A stretch of DNA of 19,392 bases, taken from NCBI GenBank assembly GCA_938028845.1, contig CALIZJ010000163.1:1-19392 (forward strand), read 5' to 3'. Both the position numbers and the translations under genes were made by a program. The notes beneath the pieces were generated by a model. That model worked only from the letters and a program-made list of their open reading frames with translations. It searched no databases and was not told where the DNA came from. Of the stretch, positions 1-6,845 are shown in pieces. Source of the DNA: an uncultured Blautia sp. Its GTDB lineage: Bacteria; Bacillota; Clostridia; Lachnospirales; Lachnospiraceae. Positions within the stretch are counted from its first letter, which is position 1. The number at the start of each line of letters is the position of its first letter.

Positions 1-19
1 CCCAGCATAGATTCTTCTA

Positions 20-1135
20 TCATTCCTGTTCTTCAAATGGGAACTGGTATGGTAAGCAGTATTTGTCGCGGAGGGCGATAAATTCTTTCTGTACCGCTTC
101 TCCTACGGGTACGCCTTTGTCCTTTCTTTCAAGCCATACCAGATATTCCTTTTCACCGGCGGTGTAAATGCGGTCTTCTCCAGGTGCTTTTTCGGAAGCG
201 CGGAGCTCTCTGAGGATTTCGCCAGTAGTTTTCTTAAAGTTCTCAAGGCCTAAGAACGCTTCTGGATCGATCACGATAAAGAAATGTCCCAGGTGATAAG
301 GCGCTTTCTTTCCCTGGTCATCCTTACCGCACAGAGCTTTTAAGAACTGACCTCCCTGAAGGGCAGCGGACAAAATTTCTACTACAGCAGCATAGCCGTA
401 TCCTTTATATCCGGCAAGTTCTTCCCCAATTCCTCCAAGAGGTGCAAGGGCGGCGGAACCATCCGTCAGTCTCTTTAAGATTTCAGGGCTGTCCGTCAGG
501 GCGGAACCGTCTCTTCCGATCACCATTCCTTTTGGTGTGTCTTTTCCGCTTCTTGCATAATATTCGATTTTACCTCTCTGGGTAATAGAAGTAGCACAGT
601 CCAGTACAAAGGGGAATTCTTCGTCTGTAGGAAAAGCGAATGTCAGAGGGTTGGTTCCAAGCATATTTTCCACACCAAAGGTAGGAGCAATGGAAGGACG
701 GGCATTTGTACCTGTAATACCGATCATTCCCTCCTTGGAAGCCATCATAGCCCAGTAACCTGCAATTCCGTAATGGGTAGAATTCCGGATCGCGCCCATA
801 GCAATTCCATATTTTTTCGCCTTTTCAATAAGGCTTGTCATCATTTTATGGGACGCTACCATTCCCATTCCGTCATGGGCGTCCGCTACCAAAGTCGTAC
901 AGGTTTCCTTTAAAATCTCGTACTCTGTCACCGGATTTTGAATTCCATCTTCGATCCTGTCTATGTAAATAGGCTTAAAACGGTTGCAGCCATGGCTCTC
1001 GATTCCTCTGCGGTCGCTCTCCATAAGCACATCCGCACATATTTTTGCATCTTCCTCCGGTACTCCTACAGCCTTAAAAGTATCAACCATAAAATTTTCA
1101 ATCAGTTCCCATGATACATACGGTCTTGTTTCCAT
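20..1135 (-). CDS. Ldh2-family NAD(P)-dependent 2-hydroxyacid oxidoreductase (malate/L-lactate/ureidoglycolate type)
   Basis: A 371-residue protein of the Ldh_2 (YlbC/malate-lactate dehydrogenase) superfamily, which reduces 2-oxo acids to 2-hydroxy acids with NAD(P)H in the cytosol. Visible family signatures are DRRGIESHG near residues 41-49, RNSTHYG near 117-123 with the likely catalytic His121, the stretch GTNPLTFAFP, and a Gly/Tyr-rich GYKGYGYA segment. The length is normal for the family. The ATG at 1135 follows an AGGAGG site at a normal distance. It begins 36 bp after the glpK stop on the same strand, so it is probably the third gene of the glpP-glpK unit. Members of this superfamily use malate, lactate, sulfolactate, ureidoglycolate or diketogulonate, and I cannot choose among them. 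The glpK link makes a three-carbon hydroxyacid an attractive guess only. The gene ends 19 bp from the window edge, so further operon members could lie beyond. Confidence 0.88.
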   Translation of the reverse strand: METRPYVSWELIENFMVDTFKAVGVPEEDAKICADVLMESDRRGIESHGCNRFKPIYIDRIEDGIQNPVTEYEILKETCTTLVADAHDGMGMVASHKMMTSLIEKAKKYGIAMGAIRNSTHYGIAGYWAMMASKEGMIGITGTNARPSIAPTFGVENMLGTNPLTFAFPTDEEFPFVLDCATSITQRGKIEYYARSGKDTPKGMVIGRDGSALTDSPEILKRLTDGSAALAPLGGIGEELAGYKGYGYAAVVEILSAALQGGQFLKALCGKDDQGKKAPYHLGHFFIVIDPEAFLGLENFKKTTGEILRELRASEKAPGEDRIYTAGEKEYLVWLERKDKGVPVGEAVQKEFIALRDKYCLPYQFPFEEQE

Positions 1136-1171
1136 AAAAAATTCCCTCCTAAATATGATTTACCATGATTT

Positions 1172-2665
1172 TCAATCCTTTGCCCAGCCAGAAGCATAGG
1201 ATACCGCCTTGTTCCACTGTTTTTTCTTATATTCACTCTCTTCTTCTGAGATGGACGGTTCATAACAACTGCCGATTTTCCAGTTTTCTCTGATCTCATT
1301 TTTATCTTTCCAATAACCTACTGCCAATCCTGCCAGATAAGCTGCCCCCATAGCTGTAGTCTCAATACATTCCGGCCGGACTACTGGTCTTTGGATAATG
1401 TCTGCCTGCATTTTTAAGAGAAGCTGGTTCGCGCTGGCGCCTCCATCCACCTTAAGAGAAGATAAGGTAAGTCCGGAATCCTTTTCCATCGCACACAGCA
1501 CATCGTTTGTCTGAAAAGCCAGCGATTCCAAAGTCGCCCTGATAATATGGTATTTATTTACTCCTCTTGTCATTCCCAGGATGGCTCCTCTTGCGTATGG
1601 ATCCCAATGAGGCGCTCCAAGTCCGGTAAAAGCAGGCACAACATAACAGCCGTTTGTGTCCTTTACCTTACTTGCCATATATTCGGAATCTGCTGCAGAT
1701 TCTATCATTTTCAGTTCGTCTCTCAGCCACTGGAGAGCCGCGCCTGCAATAAACACAGAACCTTCCAACGCATAGTCTACTTTTCCGTCTATTCCCCAGG
1801 CAATGGTAGTTAGAAGTCCATTTTTCGAATCTACTGGTTCCTTTCCTGTATTCATCAGCAAAAAGCCGCCTGTACCATATGTATTTTTTGCCTCACCCGG
1901 TTCAAAACATGTCTGTCCGAAGAGCGCCGCCTGCTGGTCGCCTGCCGCACCTCCGATGAGGATCTCTCCCCCTAAAAATGCTGCGTCCGTCTTTCCGCAG
2001 ATTCCGCTGGAAGGCACCACCTTGGGCAAAATGCATGCAGGAATATCTAAAAGTTCAAGGATTTCTTCATCCCATTTAAGAGTATGGATATTAAAAAGCA
2101 TCGTCCTTGCAGCGTTCGAATAATCTGTCACATGGACTTTTCCTTTGGTCAGTTTCCAGATCAGCCAGGTTTCCACTGTACCGAAAAGGATTTTTCCATT
2201 TCTTGCTTTTTCTTTTGCTCCCGGAACATGATCCAGCATCCACTTTATTTTTGTAGCGGAAAAATAAGCGTCCAGGATCAAGCCTGTCTTTTCCCTGAAA
2301 AACTCCTCGTATCCCTGTTCTTTCAGTTTATCGCACATATCTGCGGTTCTCCGGCACTGCCATACAATGGCCGGAGCAATGGGCTCTCCTGTATCCTTGT
2401 CCCATAAGATCGTTGTCTCTCTTTGGTTGGTAATGCCAATAACGGCAATATTTTCTGCCAAAGCGCCGATCTTGGCCATAGCCTCCACCGCCACGCTAAG
2501 CTGAGCCGACCAGATTTCCAGCGCATTATGCTCCACCCATCCCGGTTTGGGAAAATACTGGGTAAATTCTTTCTGTGCAGAACTGCAGATTTTCCCCTTT
2601 TTGTTAAATAAGATGCACCGGGTACTGGTAGTCCCCTCATCCAGTGCCATTACATATTGCTCCAC
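1172..2665 (-). CDS. glpK: glycerol kinase
   Basis: A 497-residue FGGY-family kinase that makes sn-glycerol 3-phosphate from glycerol and ATP. The N-terminal phosphate-binding loop DEGTTSTR (about residues 9-16), the substrate region ITNQRETT, the GGAAGDQQAALFGQ block, NTYGTGGF, PAFTGLGAPHWDP and DGGASANQLL are all hallmarks of true GlpK rather than other FGGY sugar kinases. Length is standard. I take the GTG at 2665 as the start because AAAGGAGG lies 7 nt upstream. An in-frame ATG at 2650 would give a protein too short at its N terminus and has no ribosome site. The gene lies 16 bp downstream of glpP, whose product should control its expression by antitermination, and 36 bp upstream of the Ldh2 gene. 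The loop that carries the HPr-phosphorylated histidine in enterococcal GlpK appears to lack that histidine. Confidence 0.97.
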   Translation of the reverse strand: MEQYVMALDEGTTSTRCILFNKKGKICSSAQKEFTQYFPKPGWVEHNALEIWSAQLSVAVEAMAKIGALAENIAVIGITNQRETTILWDKDTGEPIAPAIVWQCRRTADMCDKLKEQGYEEFFREKTGLILDAYFSATKIKWMLDHVPGAKEKARNGKILFGTVETWLIWKLTKGKVHVTDYSNAARTMLFNIHTLKWDEEILELLDIPACILPKVVPSSGICGKTDAAFLGGEILIGGAAGDQQAALFGQTCFEPGEAKNTYGTGGFLLMNTGKEPVDSKNGLLTTIAWGIDGKVDYALEGSVFIAGAALQWLRDELKMIESAADSEYMASKVKDTNGCYVVPAFTGLGAPHWDPYARGAILGMTRGVNKYHIIRATLESLAFQTNDVLCAMEKDSGLTLSSLKVDGGASANQLLLKMQADIIQRPVVRPECIETTAMGAAYLAGLAVGYWKDKNEIRENWKIGSCYEPSISEEESEYKKKQWNKAVSYASGWAKD

Positions 2666-2681
2666 CTTTGTTCCTCCTTTG

Positions 2682-3260
2682 TTACATTTCCCATACTTTT
2701 ATATTTGTTGTAGAGACAGCCATAGCCCCTGCCTTTAACCCCTCGATCACATCTTCCTTTTCCATGATCAGACCGCTTGCGATCACTGGAACAGGAAAAC
2801 TTTGAACAAGCTTTTTGATTACCCTTGGCATCACCCCAGGTAAAATTTCCAGCACGTCCATGTGTATCTGCCTTCTCTGTTTCAGCAATGTCTCATAGGC
2901 TTTGGTGTCTACCAAAAACAGCCGAAATACAGTATAAAACCCCTTTTGCTTGGCATAGTTCACAAGATTGATCTTCGTAGAGATAATCCCGTCCGCTTTC
3001 GTCCTGGCTTTCAAAAAGTCCACAGCCACTTCTTTCCCACTTAACCCCTGGATCAGATCTAAATGGACAAACACAGTTTTTCCCGCTGCTTTTAATTTCT
3101 CCACAATCTCTTCTATACTGCAGATATCTCCAAACAAAACAAACACCAGTGGAATATCACTGCGTATTCCTTCTTCCAGGCTCTCTGTATCTTTTACTGC
3201 TGCGATCACAGGACAGCCGTCCAGCAGCTCCCTGATCCCTTTCTCATTCCATTTTTCCAT
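2682..3260 (-). CDS. glpP: glycerol uptake operon antiterminator GlpP
   Basis: A 192-residue protein of the GlpP (G3P_antiterm) family, a TIM-barrel-like RNA-binding regulator. In Bacillus subtilis it responds to glycerol 3-phosphate and prevents termination in glp leaders. Characteristic segments here are CPVIAAVKD near the N terminus, FVHLDLIQGLSGKE, KADGIISTK, DVLEILPGVMP, and PVIASGLI followed by a C-terminal glycine/alanine-rich segment GLKAGAMAVSTTN. A longer reading from the TTG at 3275 is open. The ATG at 3260 is preferred because TTGGAG sits 9 nt upstream of it, and the TTG itself overlaps that ribosome site. The gene is the first of the glpP-glpK-Ldh2 run, downstream of a promoter and a leader terminator. 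GlpP therefore probably autoregulates the whole unit, including glpK. No glpF or glpD is visible in the window. Confidence 0.93.
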   Translation of the reverse strand: MEKWNEKGIRELLDGCPVIAAVKDTESLEEGIRSDIPLVFVLFGDICSIEEIVEKLKAAGKTVFVHLDLIQGLSGKEVAVDFLKARTKADGIISTKINLVNYAKQKGFYTVFRLFLVDTKAYETLLKQRRQIHMDVLEILPGVMPRVIKKLVQSFPVPVIASGLIMEKEDVIEGLKAGAMAVSTTNIKVWEM

Positions 3261-3294
3261 GACCAAACGCTCCAATATATGTTTTTACGCCTCA

Positions 3295-3341
3295 TTGTGC
3301 GGCATACTTGTATTTTACATTTAAACCATGCCGGTACACAA
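3295..3341 (-). other. second stem-loop in the glpP leader
   Basis: Between the leader terminator and the glpP ribosome site, TTGTG and CGGCAT on one arm pair with ATGCCG and CACAA on the other (3295-3305 with 3328-3341). This gives 11 pairs interrupted by a 3-nt bulge, around a 22-nt A/T-rich loop. It has no T-tract, so it is not a terminator. Its role is unknown; it could shape leader folding or message stability. Confidence 0.45.
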
Positions 3342-3387
3342 GCTTGGCTCAAAACAGAAAACTATCTATTTAATAATTTATAACACT

Positions 3388-3436
3388 AAAAAAGAGCAAC
3401 GTTTATAAAAGCATTCCTGCCTTATAAACCTTGCTC
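3388..3436 (-). terminator. leader terminator upstream of glpP, candidate GlpP antitermination target
   Basis: On the minus strand, GAGCAA-G-GTTTATAA pairs with TTATAAAC-G-TTGCTC. That is 14 of 15 matched positions, with one central G-G mismatch at 3430/3400. The stem is followed directly by six T residues (3393-3388). The loop region holds a further short GCA/TGC pairing around GGAA. The hairpin lies between the promoter at 3468-3496 and the glpP start, about 125 nt upstream of the start, so it would end most transcripts before glpP. This is the arrangement GlpP acts on in Bacillus glp leaders. The sequence shows the structure; its control by GlpP is inferred from the adjacent gene. Confidence 0.8.
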
Positions 3437-3467
3437 CACTCTCCAGGTTATCTTTATAATTTTCTAA

Positions 3468-3496
3468 ATTTTATCATATATGCCCCATTTATTCAA
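3468..3496 (-). promoter_or_regulatory. sigma-A-like promoter for glpP-glpK
   Basis: On the minus strand, a -35 TTGAAT (3496-3491) and a -10 TAAAAT (3473-3468) are separated by exactly 17 bp. The predicted start, near 3461, gives a leader of about 200 nt that contains the glpP terminator. I see no other comparable promoter between 3276 and 3600. Confidence 0.65.
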
Positions 3497-3543
3497 GTAT
3501 TTTTTTGCATATTTTTTGTTATTTTCTTAACAACATATAAAAA

Positions 3544-3568
3544 CCATAAAATAGTTAATTTTTTATGG
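3544..3568 (-). terminator. weak A/T-rich inverted repeat downstream of the PHP gene
   Basis: CCATAAAA and TTTTATGG form an 8-bp inverted repeat around a 9-nt loop, some 40 bp past the PHP gene stop. Low stability and no clean T-tract make it at best a weak terminator. Confidence 0.25.
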
Positions 3569-3609
3569 ATATATTCTCTTTTAACTAGAACACAGCGCCT
3601 TCCTTTGGC

Positions 3610-4338
3610 TTAAATTTCCAGACTGCGGTTTACATATTTGGCCACTGCCTTCACACAATGATTCAGAACCAGTTCTTCCGGAAAAGAAAGTTCTTCAAGA
3701 AGGGAAATGGCATAGGGGAATTCTCCAATATAAGTATCAAAATGTGCATCGCTCCCCATCAGGATTGGAACCTGATATTCCCGGCATAATTCCAACAGGA
3801 TCCTGTCGTTTTCCCTGGCGTTTTGCCGAAAACAGTCAGGCGCCAGAGAATGGTTGTTCAATTCCAAAACCTTGCCGTATTCTTTTGCTCCTTCCACAAG
3901 TGCACGGTAATCAATCTCGTATCTGCCATCATCCGGATGACCGATGATGTTTACATAGGGATTTTTCATAACATTCAAATAGGCATTTGTATTTTCTTTT
4001 ATGGTTCCCGGACGGATACAGGGCGTATGAAGGCTGGCGATGATCACATCCATCTTTGGCTGTTCTATTTCTTCCAGGTCAATATGCCCTTCTTCATCCA
4101 GGATATTCACCTCAGATCCCAAAAGCAGCTCTATTCCGTACATCTGTCTTGGCACTACCTTTAAATTATGGAAATAAAAGCTGTGGCAGGATCCAGGCAT
4201 CTTCGGCGCATGTTCTGTGATCCCTAAAAGCTCAAGTCCCTTATCTGCCGCCGCTTTAGCCATTTCCCGCAAAGAACAGTAGGCATGTCCGCTGGCAATG
4301 GTATGTGTGTGCAGGTCCAAAACGCATTTGTAATTCAT
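3610..4338 (-). CDS. PHP-domain phosphatase / metal-dependent phosphoesterase (YcdX-like)
   Basis: A protein of about 242 residues made almost entirely of a PHP (polymerase and histidinol phosphatase) domain, a trinuclear metal centre on a distorted barrel. Ligand motifs are in the expected order: DLHTHT near the N terminus, GITEHAPKMPG, GSEVNI, ASLHTP, IIGHPDDGRYEID, ELNNHS and GSDAHF near the C terminus. The layout and the HAPKMPG segment are closest to the YcdX-like phosphatase subfamily rather than histidinol phosphatase HisK. The physiological substrate is unknown. Two ATGs compete, at 4344 and 4338. GAGGAG is only 3 nt from the first but 9 nt from the second, so I use 4338. It reads away from the yesL-like gene across a 220-bp divergent intergenic region and shows no operon partner. 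Confidence 0.85.
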   Translation of the reverse strand: MNYKCVLDLHTHTIASGHAYCSLREMAKAAADKGLELLGITEHAPKMPGSCHSFYFHNLKVVPRQMYGIELLLGSEVNILDEEGHIDLEEIEQPKMDVIIASLHTPCIRPGTIKENTNAYLNVMKNPYVNIIGHPDDGRYEIDYRALVEGAKEYGKVLELNNHSLAPDCFRQNARENDRILLELCREYQVPILMGSDAHFDTYIGEFPYAISLLEELSFPEELVLNHCVKAVAKYVNRSLEI

Positions 4339-4441
4339 AGGCATATTCTCCTCTTTTTCTGAAACTTTCTCAATTATATAACAAACTTTTTCCGTTCTTA
4401 ATTATACATCTTTTTTCTTTGTTTTGGGTAGTGATTTTCCA

Positions 4442-4470
4442 TTGCTTTTTCATTCCTTTTTCGTTATACT
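4442..4470 (+). promoter_or_regulatory. sigma-A-like promoter for the yesL-like / radical SAM genes
   Basis: TTGCTT (4442-4447) and TATACT (4465-4470) are separated by 17 bp. A transcript starting near 4477 would have a leader of about 83 nt before the ATG at 4560. Confidence 0.6.
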
Positions 4471-4490
4471 ATTCTTTAAGCATTAAAACA

Positions 4491-4537
4491 CCGTGACCTT
4501 TTTGCCTGTTTTCCCATCGGGCAGCGGTCACCCACGG
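4491..4537 (+). other. stem-loop in the 5' leader of the yesL-like gene
   Basis: GTGACC (4493-4498) pairs with GGTCAC (4526-4531). An inner TGCC (4503-4506) pairs with GGCA (4520-4523), and CC/GG pairs can extend the base through a bulge. It occupies most of the short leader and ends just before the ribosome site AAAGGAAG (4543-4550). No known riboswitch class is recognised. Confidence 0.45.
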
Positions 4538-4559
4538 CATAGAAAGGAAGCAATATACT

Positions 4560-5306
4560 ATGAACAGAATTTTCAACATGGACAATAAATTCTTCGTATT
4601 TATGGGAAGAGTTGCAGACCTGATCATCCTAAATCTTATCTGCCTTGTATGCTGTATTCCCATCATCACCATCGGGGCGTCCCTAACTGCTTTGTTTTAT
4701 GTTACATTAAAAATGGTACGGAACGAAGAATCTTACATTATAAAAAGTTTTTTTAAATCTTTCCGTGAAAATTTTAAACAGTCCACTATCATTAACCTGA
4801 TCATGCTGGTAACTGCTGTTATGCTGTTTTTTGACCTGAATATCTCACATAACCTTACTGGTACTCTCTCTCAGGTCCTTTCCTGCATTTTTATAGCATT
4901 TACCTTCCTGTATCTTTTAGTTTTCCTGTACATATATCCGTTACAGGCTAAATTTTACAACACCATTAAAAATACTTTTTCAAATTCCATTTTGATGGCT
5001 ATCCGGCACCTTCCTCAGACGATTATCATGCTGATCATCAGCCTGATTCCTGTAGCCATTCTGTTTGTACCGGATATTCGTATTCAGGCTACATTGTTTA
5101 TGCTTGTTTTCCTCATGGGAATGTCTACCATCGCGTATTTAAATTCGAAATTTTTTGTGAAAATTTTCGACAAATATATTCCGGATGAAAAAGGACCAGA
5201 GGAAAATGAACTTTCAGAGGAAAAAGAAGAAGGAGAGGCTATTCTTACCAGCCAGCAAGAAACAGAAAACACTCCGCTTCCTCATTCCGGAGACAGTACC
5301 TTATGA
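4560..5306 (+). CDS. YesL-like DUF624 membrane protein
   Basis: A 248-residue integral membrane protein of the YesL/DUF624 family, common in Firmicutes and often near carbohydrate ABC transporters; its biochemical role is not established. The N-terminal segment with FMGRVADLIILNLICLVCC and the following PIITIGASLTALFYV are typical of the family. Hydrophobic segments lie near residues 17-48, 76-95, 105-130, 148-172 and 175-193, which fits four to five membrane spans. The last 45 or so residues form a hydrophilic, Glu-rich tail (PDEKGPEENELSEEKEEGE) beyond the usual family core. The start ATG follows AAAGGAAG by about 10 nt. The stop codon overlaps the start of the radical SAM gene by 4 nt (ATGA), so the two are probably translationally coupled. 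No transporter genes flank it here. Confidence 0.82.
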   Translation: MNRIFNMDNKFFVFMGRVADLIILNLICLVCCIPIITIGASLTALFYVTLKMVRNEESYIIKSFFKSFRENFKQSTIINLIMLVTAVMLFFDLNISHNLTGTLSQVLSCIFIAFTFLYLLVFLYIYPLQAKFYNTIKNTFSNSILMAIRHLPQTIIMLIISLIPVAILFVPDIRIQATLFMLVFLMGMSTIAYLNSKFFVKIFDKYIPDEKGPEENELSEEKEEGEAILTSQQETENTPLPHSGDSTL

Positions 5307-6244
5307 AAACCTGGAACGAAAAGCCATACCATTCTCTGGATTTTATGTTAAAAGAACGCTTTCAGGAGAAAGTATATAAAGTTACCTTAAATGCAGGTAT
5401 GACATGTCCAAACCGCGACGGCACCCTTGGCCGCCGCGGCTGTATTTTTTGCAGTGAAGGAGGAAGCGGGGATTTCGCCGCAGATTCCCGTCTTTCTATT
5501 ACGGAACAGATAAACAGCCAGATCAAGCTGCTGCAGTCCAAGCGGCCCATAAAAAAATACATTGCCTATTTTCAGGCCTACACCAATACCTATGCTCCTG
5601 TTCCGTATCTGGAAAAAGTATTTACCCAGGCAATCTCTCATCCTCGGATTGTAGGGATTTCCATAGGAACAAGGCCAGACTGCCTGGGTAAGGATGTGCT
5701 GCATTTATTAAAAGACCTGAATCAGGAAAAACCTGTCTGGGTAGAACTGGGGCTTCAGACCATGCACGAAAAAACAGCCGAATATATACGGCGTGGTTAT
5801 CCTTTGTCCTGTTTCGAAGAAGCAGCCGCGGCTCTCAGGAAAATAAAAGTTGAAGTTGTGGTTCATACGATCCTCGGACTTCCCGGAGAAACGCGTGAAG
5901 ATGTCTTAAAGACAATGGATTATCTGAACACACAGGATATCCAGGGGATTAAGCTTCAGCTTCTGCATATTTTGAAGGGAACAGATCTGGCGGCAGATTA
6001 TTATGCAGGAAAATTTAAGGCTATGGATAGGGATGCCTATCTGGATCTTCTCATAGAATGTCTGGAGCATTTAGATCCCTCTATTGTCATTCACCGTATG
6101 ACTGGAGACGGTCCGAAAAATCTGCTTATTGCACCTCTCTGGGCCAGCCGTAAGCGTGAAGTTCTGAACCTGCTTCACCATACCATGAAGGAACGCCAGA
6201 GCTTTCAGGGAAAACAATTTTCCCAGACAATAAAGCTTGTATAA
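5303..6244 (+). CDS. YhcC-family (TIGR01212) radical SAM protein
   Basis: A 313-residue radical SAM enzyme of the YhcC/TIGR01212 family. The iron-sulfur cysteines appear as Cys35, Cys47 and Cys50, in the family's unusual CX11CX2C spacing (TCPNRDG to GCIFC) rather than the common CX3CX2C. Further family marks are YFQAYTNTYAP, SIGTRPDCL, WVELGLQT, RRGYPL, VVVHTILGLPGET, KLQLLHILKGTDLA and IHRMTGDGP. Length is normal. The reaction is not known with confidence; SAM cleavage at a 4Fe-4S cluster is expected for the superfamily. It starts inside the end of the yesL-like gene, with GGAG in that gene's last codons serving as the ribosome site. A 77-bp gap separates it from the DUF4364 gene. Confidence 0.9.
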   Translation: MKTWNEKPYHSLDFMLKERFQEKVYKVTLNAGMTCPNRDGTLGRRGCIFCSEGGSGDFAADSRLSITEQINSQIKLLQSKRPIKKYIAYFQAYTNTYAPVPYLEKVFTQAISHPRIVGISIGTRPDCLGKDVLHLLKDLNQEKPVWVELGLQTMHEKTAEYIRRGYPLSCFEEAAAALRKIKVEVVVHTILGLPGETREDVLKTMDYLNTQDIQGIKLQLLHILKGTDLAADYYAGKFKAMDRDAYLDLLIECLEHLDPSIVIHRMTGDGPKNLLIAPLWASRKREVLNLLHHTMKERQSFQGKQFSQTIKLV

Positions 6245-6321
6245 AAGAGCTTGCGCATTATAGATTTTTCAAAGCATTTTATTTCTCAGGCATTAAAGTT
6301 TATGTAAAAGGAGGCAGTATA

Positions 6322-6834
6322 ATGGCAGCACCATTTACAACCTATAAGCTTATCGTCCTCTATATGATCTCCCATTCGGAACGGGAGATCAGCAATTCCC
6401 AAATTACGGATTTCATTCTGGAGCGGGGTTATACCAGTTATTTCCATCTTCAGCAAGCCATTTCCGAACTTGTAGAAGCCAAGCTTTTGGAAAAACGGAC
6501 GATTTTAAACACTTCCTATTATTCTCTTACAGAAGAAGGTAAATCTGTCCTCTCTTATCTGGAAGCAGAGCTTTCCTCTGATATACGTAAAGAAATCCTA
6601 GAGCATCTAAAAGCCCAGGGCAATGAAGAACAGGAGCGGATCCTTACTCCCGCAGACTGCTATGAAACTTCCCAGGGAAATTACGCAGTACGCTGCCAGC
6701 TTGTGGAAAAAGGAACCACTTTAATTGACCTGAACCTTATCGCGCCAAACAGCGAAGCAGCAAAATCCATCTGCCGCCACTGGCCAAAAAAAAGCCAGAG
6801 TATATACGAAATAATTATGGAGGAGCTTTTATAA
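6322..6834 (+). CDS. DUF4364 family winged-helix protein
   Basis: A 170-residue cytosolic protein matching the DUF4364 family of clostridia. Residues about 5-80 read as a winged-helix DNA-binding fold: helices in TYKLIVLYMI, NSQITDFILERG and FHLQQAISELVEAKLL, then a wing with TSYYSLTEEGKSVLSYLE. This is the pattern of PadR/MarR-like regulators. The C-terminal half (about 100-170) is the family-specific domain and has no motif I can assign. The ATG at 6322 has a strong AAGGAGG 7 nt upstream. It may be co-transcribed with the radical SAM gene. Its last codons form the left arm of the downstream hairpin. A transcriptional role is inferred from fold only. Confidence 0.85.
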   Translation: MAAPFTTYKLIVLYMISHSEREISNSQITDFILERGYTSYFHLQQAISELVEAKLLEKRTILNTSYYSLTEEGKSVLSYLEAELSSDIRKEILEHLKAQGNEEQERILTPADCYETSQGNYAVRCQLVEKGTTLIDLNLIAPNSEAAKSICRHWPKKSQSIYEIIMEELL

Positions 6835-6842
6835 GCTCCTCC
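6819..6842. terminator. hairpin between the convergent DUF4364 and rarA genes
   Basis: GGAGGAGCTT (6819-6828) pairs perfectly with AAGCTCCTCC (6833-6842) around a TTAT loop, and includes the DUF4364 stop codon. It sits 3 bp from the rarA stop, so it can serve both strands. Neither side has a good T-tract, so efficiency is uncertain. Confidence 0.55.
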
Positions 6843-6845
6843 ATT

